NCBI GenBank assembly: GCA_051418055.1
Contig: JBPRGH010000041.1
Span: forward strand, 124,001 to 188,000
Origin: JBPRGH01 sp051418055
GTDB taxonomy: Bacteria > Bacteroidota > Bacteroidia > Cytophagales > Cyclobacteriaceae
DNA: 64,000 nucleotides
Reading direction: 5' to 3'
Shown piece by piece: positions 46,744 to 54,705 of this stretch. The stretch's first letter is position 1. The number at the start of each line of letters is the position of its first letter. Position numbers and translations under genes: made by a program. Below the pieces are notes generated by a model. The model searched no databases and was not told the DNA's origin. It was given only the letters and a program-made list of their open reading frames with translations.

Positions 46744-47326
46744 CAGGCTACTTATTGTCTTTGCTAAAAATCCGGAAATGGGCAGGGTGAAAACACGTTT
46801 GGCAAAGGATATTGGAGAGGAGAAGGCACTTGCGGTATATTTTAAGCTTTTAAACCATACCCGAAATGTGGCTCTGGAAACCGATGCGGATGTGGCTATT
46901 TTTTATGATCAGTATGTTGATACTGAAGATGAGTGGGATAATCAGCTTTTTCAAAAGTATAAACAGGCAGGTAATGACCTTGGGGAGCGGATGTATAATT
47001 CACTGGCTAAAGGGAAGGAGAAAGGTTATCATAAAATATGTCTTATCGGTGCTGATATATGGGGGTTAAATGCTGATATCATAGATAAAGCATTTGAAAA
47101 ATTAGCTTATCATGACTGGGTTTTTGGTCCTGCTAAAGATGGTGGATATTACCTGGTAGGCTGTCGCGAACCACAAAAAGAAGTATTTGACTTAGAAAAA
47201 TGGAGCCACCCATTGGTATTAAATGAAACATTAAAAATATGTAACGACCTAAAGCTTTCCGTAGGGCTTGTAGATGAGCTTAATGATATTGATACTATTG
47301 AAGATCTAAAGGGAACAGATTTGTAG
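46736..47326 (+). CDS. DUF2064 / TIGR04282-type glycosyltransferase-like protein
   Basis: 196 residues with the nucleotidyl/glycosyltransferase-like start LLIVFAKNPEMGRVKTRLA, a mid-protein ICLIGADIWGL, and the AKDGGYYLVGC segment. The family name arsenosugar glycosyltransferase is applied widely, but no ArsM or ArsS gene is near, so an arsenic role is not supported here. It overlaps the rhodanese gene by 8 bp and ends the cluster. A run of 13 heptamer repeats follows the stop at once. Confidence 0.85.
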   Translation: MNDRLLIVFAKNPEMGRVKTRLAKDIGEEKALAVYFKLLNHTRNVALETDADVAIFYDQYVDTEDEWDNQLFQKYKQAGNDLGERMYNSLAKGKEKGYHKICLIGADIWGLNADIIDKAFEKLAYHDWVFGPAKDGGYYLVGCREPQKEVFDLEKWSHPLVLNETLKICNDLKLSVGLVDELNDIDTIEDLKGTDL

Positions 47327-47417
47327 GAATTAAAAATTAAGAATTAGGAATTAAGAATTAATTCAAACTCCAAAACTTTAAACATTAAACATCAAACTTT
47401 AAACTTCAAACTTAACT
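47327..47417. repeat. 13-unit 7-bp repeat with two families joined
   Basis: Directly after the stop at 47324-47326, five GAATTAA-type heptamers (47327-47361) run into two transitional units and then CTTTAAA/CATTAAA/CTTCAAA heptamers (47376-47410), all in one unbroken 7-bp phase. It is the longest such run in the window. Confidence 0.7.
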
Positions 47418-47474
47418 ATTCTCTTAGATTTGAATTAATTTGCAAAGATTTACAAGAATGGCAGGTGCAGGATT

Positions 47475-48710
47475 ATGAGTGACCATGAAATTCATACGCT
47501 TCCTAATGGGATTCGTCTGATACATAAAGAAATTACTACTACCAAACTTATACATTGCGGCTTCATTATGGACATAGGCAGCCGTGATGAAGACCAGGAT
47601 AATCAGGGCATAGCTCATTTTTGGGAGCATATGGCTTTTAAGGGGACCAAGAAAAGGAAGGCTTTTCACATCATCAACAGGCTGGAGTCAATAGGTGGGG
47701 ACTTGAATGCCTACACCACCAAGGAAAAGATAACTTTTTATGCGACTGTCCTGGATAAATATTTTGATAAGGCATTTGAATTGCTTTCAGATATTACCTT
47801 TCATTCTTCATTCCCCGAGCGACAGATAGAGAAAGAGCGGCAGGTGATACTGGAGGAGATGTCCATGTATTATGATGCCCCCGACGATGCTATCCAGGAT
47901 GAATTCGACCAACTGGTATTTGATGATCATCCCCTTGGTATGAATATCCTTGGTACCGCTAAATCATTAAAGTCTTTTCATCGCCGGGATTTTGAAAAAT
48001 TTATTAATGAGAATATAAGTACAGAGCGGCTGGTTTTCTGTTCGGTTGGAAATATTCCTTTTAAAAAAGTACTGAAGCTGGCAGAAAAGAATCTTGGTAA
48101 TATTCCCTACCACTCTTCCGACCGCTCAAGGATTCCTTTTAAGGGTTATAAACCTCAGCATCGTGAGGTAAAAAGACAGATATCCCAGGCACATTGTGCT
48201 ATAGGCCGGGATGCATATTCTTTTGATGATGAAAAAAGATTGCCATTTTTTATGCTGTGCAATATTCTCGGAGGCCCAGGAATGAATAGCCGTTTAAATC
48301 TTGCCCTTCGGGAAAAGCATGGATATGTATATAATATTGATGCCTCCTTTTCTTCTTATTCCGATACAGGACTATTTGCCATTTATTTTGCCACCGAGCT
48401 TAAGCAGCTAAAGCGGAGCCTTAATCTTATAAAAAAAGAGTTAAGGTTACTTAAAGAAAAACCTCTTGGCATAAGGCAGCTCCATACTGCCAAAGAACAG
48501 CTGATGGGGCAACTTGCAATGTCAGAAGAGAATAACCTCAGCCTTATGCTTATGATGGGAAAAAGCATATTAGATAGAAATAAAATAGATACCCTTGATG
48601 AAATATTTGAACGGATCCGGCGTGTAACTTCCAGAGAATTATTAGATATTGCACAGGAGATGTTCGATGAGGAACAGCTAAGTCTTTTAACCTATATACC
48701 TGAAAAATAA
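47475..48710 (+). CDS. M16 family metallopeptidase
   Basis: 411 residues, one M16 peptidase pair. The inverted zinc motif HFWEHMAFKG (HxxEH) sits near residue 49, with the downstream glutamate in ILEEMSMYYD. Such proteins act as zinc peptidases, often on signal or small peptides; many single-chain M16 proteins dimerise. No signal peptide, so cytoplasmic. Its stop overlaps the start of the O-methyltransferase gene by 1 bp, so they are coupled. Confidence 0.9.
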   Translation: MSDHEIHTLPNGIRLIHKEITTTKLIHCGFIMDIGSRDEDQDNQGIAHFWEHMAFKGTKKRKAFHIINRLESIGGDLNAYTTKEKITFYATVLDKYFDKAFELLSDITFHSSFPERQIEKERQVILEEMSMYYDAPDDAIQDEFDQLVFDDHPLGMNILGTAKSLKSFHRRDFEKFINENISTERLVFCSVGNIPFKKVLKLAEKNLGNIPYHSSDRSRIPFKGYKPQHREVKRQISQAHCAIGRDAYSFDDEKRLPFFMLCNILGGPGMNSRLNLALREKHGYVYNIDASFSSYSDTGLFAIYFATELKQLKRSLNLIKKELRLLKEKPLGIRQLHTAKEQLMGQLAMSEENNLSLMLMMGKSILDRNKIDTLDEIFERIRRVTSRELLDIAQEMFDEEQLSLLTYIPEK

Positions 48711-49348
48711 TGGAATTTATTCCTGAAGATATACAACAATATGCTGAGGACCATACCTCGCCGGAGTCACCGGTGCTAAAGAAGTTAAACAGGGAAACCA
48801 ATAGCAAAATATTGATGCCGCGTATGCTGAGCGGCCACTTACAGGGACGTATCCTCTCCATGTTTTCTAATATGATAAGGCCAAAAAATGTCCTTGAGAT
48901 TGGCACTTATACAGGATACTCAGCTATTTGTCTTGCCGAAGGACTTGCAGAGGGAGGGAAGATCACTACTATTGATAAAAATGAAGAGCTGGAGGATATG
49001 GTCCGGCTTTATTTTGAAGAGGCAGGAATAACAGAGAAGGTTGATTTTATTATTGGTAATGCTTTGGATGTTATTGCCAACCTAAAGCAAATGTTTGATC
49101 TCGTATTTATTGATGCCGATAAGATAAATTATTCCAATTATTACGATCTGGTAATTGAGAAGGTGCCCCAAGGTGGCTATATTATTGCAGATAATGTTTT
49201 GTGGAGTGGTAAAGTGGTGGAAGAAGGTAAAAGAGATAAGGATACTAAAGCATTAATCGAATTTAACACCAGGGTGCATCAAGATGGGCGAGTGGAGAAT
49301 GTATTATTTCCTGTGCGTGATGGTTTAATGATATTAAGAAAATTATGA
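48710..49348 (+). CDS. SAM-dependent O-methyltransferase (CaiE/COMT-type)
   Basis: 212 residues of the small class I O-methyltransferase family. The SAM-binding VLEIGTYTGYSAICLAEGL, the acidic TTIDKNEEL, the FVFIDADK-like LVFIDADKINY, and the catalytic-site IIADNVLWSGKV are all seen. The substrate is unknown; catechol-type metal-dependent methylation is typical. It overlaps the next gene by 4 bp and the peptidase by 1 bp. Confidence 0.88.
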   Translation: MEFIPEDIQQYAEDHTSPESPVLKKLNRETNSKILMPRMLSGHLQGRILSMFSNMIRPKNVLEIGTYTGYSAICLAEGLAEGGKITTIDKNEELEDMVRLYFEEAGITEKVDFIIGNALDVIANLKQMFDLVFIDADKINYSNYYDLVIEKVPQGGYIIADNVLWSGKVVEEGKRDKDTKALIEFNTRVHQDGRVENVLFPVRDGLMILRKL

Positions 49349-51396
49349 GAATAATCCTGACACTGCTATTGCTGTTTTCAGTAAGCGCTTTTGCACAAAA
49401 AGTACCGTCTAAAATAGAATTTGCGGGTTTAAAGCTTCACCTTTCTGATAAGCTGCGCGATGACCTTCAGAAAGAGGTGGATATGCTTACTGTAAGCCCC
49501 AAGTATTTTCAGATAAAAGTAGACCGTGCTAAAATTTACTTCCCGATCATAGAACAAATATTTGCTGAGGAAGAATTGCCGGATGATTTTAAATACCTCG
49601 TACTGCAGGAAAGTGCTTTAATCCCTGACGCTGTTTCAGTTTCCAATGCTGTTGGGTACTGGCAATTTAAGGATTTTACTGCCATGGAAATGGGAATGCG
49701 TATCGACAGGCAGGTGGATGAGCGTATGCATATAGTAGCTTCCACCTATGGGGCGGCACGTTACATGAAAAAAAATAACTCGTTCTTCGATAACTGGCTA
49801 TATGCACTTCAGGCTTACCAGATGGGTGCGGGGGGAGCATTAAAGGTTGTTGATGATAAATATTATGGTGCAAAAAGCATGGACCTGGATCATAATACCT
49901 ATTGGTATGTAAAGAAATTCCTGGCACATAAAATTGCTTTCGAATCTGCTGTGGAAGGGAATGGCACACCGATATTAAGCATCTATGAAAATGGTTCTAA
50001 TAAATCTCTTGAAGAAATAGCAGAGGAAACATCAGCTGACTATGATCAACTGCTGGCCTATAATATGTGGTTGAAAGCCAAAAGGATCCCTGATGATAAG
50101 GAGTATCCTGTTGTGCTGCCTGTAGGAGGATATAAGACTGCACAACCTGTAAATGTGAATGTTGAAAAAACTGAACCTTCAGTTATCCCGCAAAAAGTAA
50201 TTATAGCAGAAGAAAATAAATATCCGGTATTTGATACCCGGAAGCTTTTATTTAGCAGGGAAGAAGTAATGACCATCAACGGTATTCAGGGAATGGTAGG
50301 AAAGAATGAAAATACGCTTATTGATCTTGCTGTAAGAGCAGATATGAGCCTTAGCAAATTTATGCGTATAAATGATCTGGATATTAAAGATCAGCCACAG
50401 GAGGGCCAGGTTTATTATCTAAAGAGAAAAAAGGCCAAAGCTGCAACCTATTATCATATTGTTAAAGAAGGAGAGAGCCTTTGGGAAATCTCTCAGCGTT
50501 ATGGTGTGAGGCTGAATAAGCTCCTGCTAAAAAACAGGCTATATGAAAGGAGTGATATTAAACCAGGTTTGGTACTGTGGTTAAGGCATGTAAGGCCGGA
50601 ATCTGTTCCTGCAGAATATAAAGAAATAAAGGAAGATGTAAATAAACCTACAGATAAAATTATAATGGCAGAACCGAAAGCGGAAGAAAAGGAAATTAAT
50701 AAAACTGCTTCCGTTAAAAAAGAACCTGCTATCGAATTATCAGAAAAGGAGCCTGTCTCGGAACAACCGGAAAAGGTTACTAAAGAACCAGCAGCTTCAA
50801 TTGAAGCGGTTTCTGAAGCAAATGAATCATCAGAGGCTGTTAAAGTAGATTCAACAGTCGAAGTGAATATTTTGGCTAAAGACGAGATAGAAACTGAAAT
50901 AGAAGAAACACAAGTACCTGTTGAAGATATCGTTAAAAAAGATTCAACCATCTTAAAGGAAGAAGCTCTTTATAAACCAGTTAATACTGCAGCTGTTAAA
51001 AATGAAGTTTCAGCTGTTGAAAAAGATGTAGATGAAGGTCCAGAAAATTTTGTAAGTCATGTTATTGAGCCCGGGGAAACATTTTATTCCATATCTAAAA
51101 AATATCAAGTGGAAGTGGTGGATGTTTTGACATGGAATAACCTTAGTATTAATGATAAACTGACAATCGGGCAGGAAATTAAAATACTTCAGAAAAAACC
51201 TGTTGATGATAAGCAGGAAGTATTAAATTTACAGTCCGGCACTTCTAAACAGGAAGATTATCATCAGGTAAGAGATGGTGAAACGCTCTATCAGATAGCC
51301 AGAAAATATCAGGTTACAATCCAGCAGCTAATGGAATGGAACGAAAAAAAGGATTATTCCTTATCCGCAGGAGAAAAGCTGATTATTAAAAAATAA
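49345..51396 (+). CDS. MltD-like lytic transglycosylase with LysM domains
   Basis: 683 residues. After a signal peptide (to near SVSAFAQ), a soluble lytic transglycosylase domain of MltD type runs at about 60-190, with a catalytic glutamate in LVLQESALIPDA and the following NAVGYWQFKD. A long region with Glu/Lys/Val-rich linkers follows, and at least three LysM domains (around 375-410 HIVKEGESLWEISQRYGV, 573-605 HVIEPGETFYSISKKYQV, 637-670 HQVRDGETLYQIARKYQV); a degenerate fourth precedes them near 325. It would cut peptidoglycan in the periplasm. Confidence 0.92.
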   Translation: MRIILTLLLLFSVSAFAQKVPSKIEFAGLKLHLSDKLRDDLQKEVDMLTVSPKYFQIKVDRAKIYFPIIEQIFAEEELPDDFKYLVLQESALIPDAVSVSNAVGYWQFKDFTAMEMGMRIDRQVDERMHIVASTYGAARYMKKNNSFFDNWLYALQAYQMGAGGALKVVDDKYYGAKSMDLDHNTYWYVKKFLAHKIAFESAVEGNGTPILSIYENGSNKSLEEIAEETSADYDQLLAYNMWLKAKRIPDDKEYPVVLPVGGYKTAQPVNVNVEKTEPSVIPQKVIIAEENKYPVFDTRKLLFSREEVMTINGIQGMVGKNENTLIDLAVRADMSLSKFMRINDLDIKDQPQEGQVYYLKRKKAKAATYYHIVKEGESLWEISQRYGVRLNKLLLKNRLYERSDIKPGLVLWLRHVRPESVPAEYKEIKEDVNKPTDKIIMAEPKAEEKEINKTASVKKEPAIELSEKEPVSEQPEKVTKEPAASIEAVSEANESSEAVKVDSTVEVNILAKDEIETEIEETQVPVEDIVKKDSTILKEEALYKPVNTAAVKNEVSAVEKDVDEGPENFVSHVIEPGETFYSISKKYQVEVVDVLTWNNLSINDKLTIGQEIKILQKKPVDDKQEVLNLQSGTSKQEDYHQVRDGETLYQIARKYQVTIQQLMEWNEKKDYSLSAGEKLIIKK

Positions 51397-51523
51397 CATA
51401 AGTAAGGAAAAATATCATTAAATTAATTAAAGCAAGATATTCATATTTCCACTATTGTCAATAAGTTGATTATTTATAATTTTAGGGGAGAATAGCGTAT
51501 AATTGCAGGATAGAGGTTTAAGT

Positions 51524-51937
51524 ATGTCACACGAAAACGGACAAATAGATTTGGTAATGCTAGTTGACGATAACGATACTGATAATTTCATCAGTAAGCG
51601 TATCATTGAGATAACACGTTTCGCAAAACGTGTCGAGGTGAAAAATTCTGGTAAAAGTGCATTGGACTATTTACGAGAAAATGAAAATAATGAAGATGAG
51701 CTGCCAAATCTTATATTCCTTGACATCAATATGCCAATTGTAGATGGATTTGTTTTCCTTTATGAATTTGAAAAATTTAATGAGAAGATAAGGGATAAAT
51801 GTAAGGTCATAATTTTATCCAGCTCCGATAATAAGAGAGATATTGATAAAATCGTTAATAATAATCACGTTATAAAATTTATAACAAAACCCCTTACCGA
51901 ATCTGCGCTTGAAGAAGTTAAGATAAATAATTTATAA
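51524..51937 (+). CDS. orphan response-regulator receiver protein
   Basis: 137 residues, a CheY-like receiver only, with no output domain. The acidic pocket D15-D16 and the phospho-accepting D67 (FLDINMPIVDG) are present, and a lysine follows in FITKPL. The ATG at 51524 is preferred over a TTG at 51503. No adjacent kinase; a MASE1 histidine kinase lies 2.8 kb away on the other strand and may be the partner (inference). It likely acts by protein-protein contact. Confidence 0.88.
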   Translation: MSHENGQIDLVMLVDDNDTDNFISKRIIEITRFAKRVEVKNSGKSALDYLRENENNEDELPNLIFLDINMPIVDGFVFLYEFEKFNEKIRDKCKVIILSSSDNKRDIDKIVNNNHVIKFITKPLTESALEEVKINNL

Positions 51938-51989
51938 ATTTTCTTTTTTATCGGATTAGCGTTATATCTTTCGCATAATTAAATAAATT

Positions 51990-52895
51990 ATGAAAATGCG
52001 AAAGTTAATATATCTTTTTCTACTGTTATCAACTACAGTTACATACGCCCAGGAGCAGGATACTTCATGGGTCAGAGGCGGCAATGCAGCCTTATATTTT
52101 CAACAGGTAGGGCTGAAAAATTGGGCCGGAGGTGGTGAAAACGCCCTATCCTATGGATCAAACCTTACTTTATTCGCCAATTATATTACAGAAGAACATA
52201 CCTGGACCAATAGCTTTGAAGGAGGTTATGGGTTATTAAAAAGAGAAGGTTCTGAGATTCGAAAAAACACGGATTTCTTTGTTCTGCAATCAAATTATGG
52301 CAGGTTTTTCAGTGAAAATTGGCAATTTTCAGGAATGCTTGATCTTCGCTCTCAATTTGCACCTGGTTACTTGTATAAAAGATCACAGGTAACAAACGAA
52401 GAGCAGAGTGTTTTAATTTCCGACCTGTTTGCTCCGGGTTATCTCCAAGCAACGATCGGAATTACATACCGCCCAAATAATAAATTTAATATTACCTTTT
52501 CTCCACTCGCAAATAAGTTAATATTTGTCCTTAATGATTCATTATCCAATGCAGGTGCCTATGGTGTGCAGCCGGGAGAAAAAATGGAGCACCAGATAGG
52601 GGCAAGTTTACTGGCCAATTGGGAAAGGGAGATAATGGAAAATGTTTTTATGAAAACAAATCTCCTGCTCTTTGGCGACTACAGTCAGCTAAGGCATATT
52701 GATATATTTTATGACCTCTTTCTTGATATGAAAATCAACAAATGGCTAACCGCTAATGTGGGTTTACAGATGATTTATGACCATGAGATAAAAATTGAAG
52801 ATGAGGATGGAAATGTTGGCCCCAGAACTCAGTTGCGAAATGTAATAAATGTAGGGGTTGGATATAGATTTGGAGATAAACTAACTAAAAATTAA
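51990..52895 (+). CDS. DUF3078 family outer-membrane protein
   Basis: 301 residues with a signal peptide ending near VTYAQ. The motif WVRGGNAALYFQQVGLKNWA at the mature start, with the GGGENALSYGSN stretch, is typical of DUF3078, a Bacteroidota beta-barrel family of unknown function. Strands end on aromatics. It overlaps the dnaX tail by 4 bp convergently. Confidence 0.85.
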   Translation: MKMRKLIYLFLLLSTTVTYAQEQDTSWVRGGNAALYFQQVGLKNWAGGGENALSYGSNLTLFANYITEEHTWTNSFEGGYGLLKREGSEIRKNTDFFVLQSNYGRFFSENWQFSGMLDLRSQFAPGYLYKRSQVTNEEQSVLISDLFAPGYLQATIGITYRPNNKFNITFSPLANKLIFVLNDSLSNAGAYGVQPGEKMEHQIGASLLANWEREIMENVFMKTNLLLFGDYSQLRHIDIFYDLFLDMKINKWLTANVGLQMIYDHEIKIEDEDGNVGPRTQLRNVINVGVGYRFGDKLTKN

Positions 52896-54585
52896 AATTC
52901 AGGATCTAATCCTAGTTTGTCTTTTAAAGTTTTTAAAACCGGTTTTAGCTCCTGCAGATACTCAAACTTCTCTCTGTTAGTGTATAGCATGCGACCTTCT
53001 TCCTGCTGCTTTACCTTTGTATTAAGCTTAATATCACCATTATCAACTGTTTTGCGTATATGGTGCATAAGATCGGTACGCAGCTTGTTGATTATATCTT
53101 CCTGAAGCTTATTCAAAAGAGAAATTTCAATGCAGTTGTCAACAACCTCTAGAGGCTGTTGCAGTGCATTATATTCTGAATCTTTACCCTCTGCTTTTTT
53201 AGCTGCCGCAAATGATTCCCATGCTCTGATGAGATCATCTTTTGAATAGATAGTTGCACCATATTCAACCTTTTCCTCTTCAACTTCCTGTGGTTTTTCT
53301 TCTGTTATTTCTCCTGGTTTAGGAATGCGGATTGTAGAAGAGGGGCGTGCTTTATTTATAGCTTTAGGGGTTGCCGGAGCTTTTTTGATCTCAGGTTTTA
53401 ACTCACCATTGCTCTTACTATCGTCTGATATCGTTTGATTATTACTGCCGTTTATTGGCTGCTCCTGAACGGTCTTTAGCTTATCACTTTTTTTTTTACC
53501 TCACCATTACCGGTAGAGGCTAACTTTATAGCATTATTAAGATGAGCGATTTTTAGCAGGCATACCTCAACATGTAAACGCTGGTTTTTGCTGTTCTTAT
53601 AAGAAAGATCACACTGGCTCAGGAGGTTAAGAGCTGATAACAAAAATGCAGGAGATGATGCAGCACTTTGCTTTAGATATCTTTCCCTGATATTACCGGG
53701 CACCTCCATGAGCTCTACTGTAGCTTTATCCTGACAAACCAATAAATTCCTGCAGTGTTCCGCCAGTCCATTAATAAATAAATGTCCGTCAAAACCTTCT
53801 TTAAGGATCTCATTAAAAGTTAAAAGCGCCTGGGCTTGGTTTTCCTGTAATAGCTGATCAGTGATTTTAAAGTAATAATCATAATCCAGGATGTGCAGGT
53901 TGTCTATGGTCGACTGATAGGTAACACTCCTATCTGAAGAGAAAGTAACAATCAGGTCAAATATGGATAATGCATCTCTTAAAGCGCCATCTGCTTTTTG
54001 AGCAATAAGATGTAAGGCTTCCTCTTCTGTTTTAATATTCTCACGTTCAGCGATCTTTCGCAGGTGATCGACCATATCGCTGATCTGTATCCTGTTGAAA
54101 TCATAGATCTGGCAACGTGAAAGTATTGTAGGTATTACTTTATGTTTTTCAGTAGTAGCAAGAATAAAAATAGCATATGATGGTGGCTCTTCAAGGGTTT
54201 TCAAAAAGGCATTGAAAGCCTGATTTGAAAGCATATGAACCTCATCAATGATATAGACCTTATACTTACCGTGCTGAGGTGGATAGCGAACCTGATCAAT
54301 AAGATTCCTGATATCTTCTACAGAGTTGTTGGAGGCGGCATCAAGCTCGAAAATATTCATTGCTCCCGCTTCTGCACCTTCATCCAATCCATTGATAAGC
54401 CTGGATACAATACGTGCACAGGTAGTCTTTCCAACTCCCCGGGGACCACAAAAAAGCAGGGCCTGAGCCAGCTGCTCATTGTCTATTGCGTTCTTAAGTG
54501 TAGTGGTAATATGCTCCTGTCCCACCACCTGATCAAATCCCTGCGGCCTGTATTTCCTCGCTGATACAACAAACTTCTCCATCAT
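52892..54585 (-). CDS. dnaX: DNA polymerase III tau subunit (via -1 frameshift)
   Basis: This is the full tau form, 564 residues if translation moves -1 within the A10 run at 53488-53497. It includes the complete gamma ATPase part and then a -1-frame tail: a Lys/Pro/Glu linker followed by a C-terminal region containing DDLIRAWESFAAAK, ending in LKDKLGLDPEF. The -1 frame is blocked by a TGA just upstream of the run, and the 0 frame by a TAA just downstream, so the switch must occur at the run. Tau would bind the DNA polymerase and helicase; gamma would be truncated before this part. Convergent overlap of 4 bp with DUF3078. Confidence 0.8.
53476..54585 (-). CDS. dnaX: DNA polymerase III gamma subunit (0-frame product)
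   Basis: 369 residues. The clamp-loader ATPase: Walker A GPRGVGKTT at 47-55, ELDAASNNSVEDIR, Walker B-like VYIIDEVHMLS, the SRC segment ILATTEKHKVIPTILSRC, then the sensor and collar helices. The zinc-binding cysteines normally found between Walker A and ELDAAS are absent: only about 24 residues separate them. The 0-frame stop comes four codons after the A10 run, which gives a natural gamma-length product. Confidence 0.9.
   Translation of the reverse strand: MMEKFVVSARKYRPQGFDQVVGQEHITTTLKNAIDNEQLAQALLFCGPRGVGKTTCARIVSRLINGLDEGAEAGAMNIFELDAASNNSVEDIRNLIDQVRYPPQHGKYKVYIIDEVHMLSNQAFNAFLKTLEEPPSYAIFILATTEKHKVIPTILSRCQIYDFNRIQISDMVDHLRKIAERENIKTEEEALHLIAQKADGALRDALSIFDLIVTFSSDRSVTYQSTIDNLHILDYDYYFKITDQLLQENQAQALLTFNEILKEGFDGHLFINGLAEHCRNLLVCQDKATVELMEVPGNIRERYLKQSAASSPAFLLSALNLLSQCDLSYKNSKNQRLHVEVCLLKIAHLNNAIKLASTGNGEVKKKVIS
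53488..53497 (-). promoter_or_regulatory. A10 slippery site in dnaX
   Basis: Ten consecutive A residues on the coding strand read as GTA AAA AAA AAA in the 0 frame, preceded by a GAGG stretch that could act as an internal Shine-Dalgarno. A weak stem CCGTT/AACGG may form about 15 nt downstream. Both transcriptional slippage and ribosomal frameshifting would work on such a run. Known dnaX genes use the same strategy to make gamma and tau. Confidence 0.75.
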
Positions 54586-54625
54586 TGCAAATTAACTCTC
54601 TTTAGGTCGAAATGGCAAGAATTTT

Positions 54626-54667
54626 AGATATAAGATTTTAGATATGAGATATGAGAAATTAGAAATT
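54626..54667. repeat. tandem 7-bp repeat (AGATATG/AGAAATT type), 6 units
   Basis: Six heptamers in phase lie between the dnaX start and the histidine-kinase stop. Closely related in sequence to the run at 14524-14558. Confidence 0.65.
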
Positions 54668-54705
54668 TATAAATCGTAATACGCAAATCGTATTCACAAA
54701 TTTGC

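Noticed and set aside
46736..47326. Arsenosugar biosynthesis cluster
   Set aside because: Only the family name suggests it; arsM, arsS and other arsenic genes are absent.
50499..50951. 150-codon minus-strand Ser/Thr-rich ORF
   Set aside because: Mirror of the Glu/Lys-rich linker of the LysM transglycosylase.
52892..53116. Separate 74-codon minus-strand gene
   Set aside because: Its first codon is a TTG inside the open -1 frame of dnaX; it is the tail of tau.
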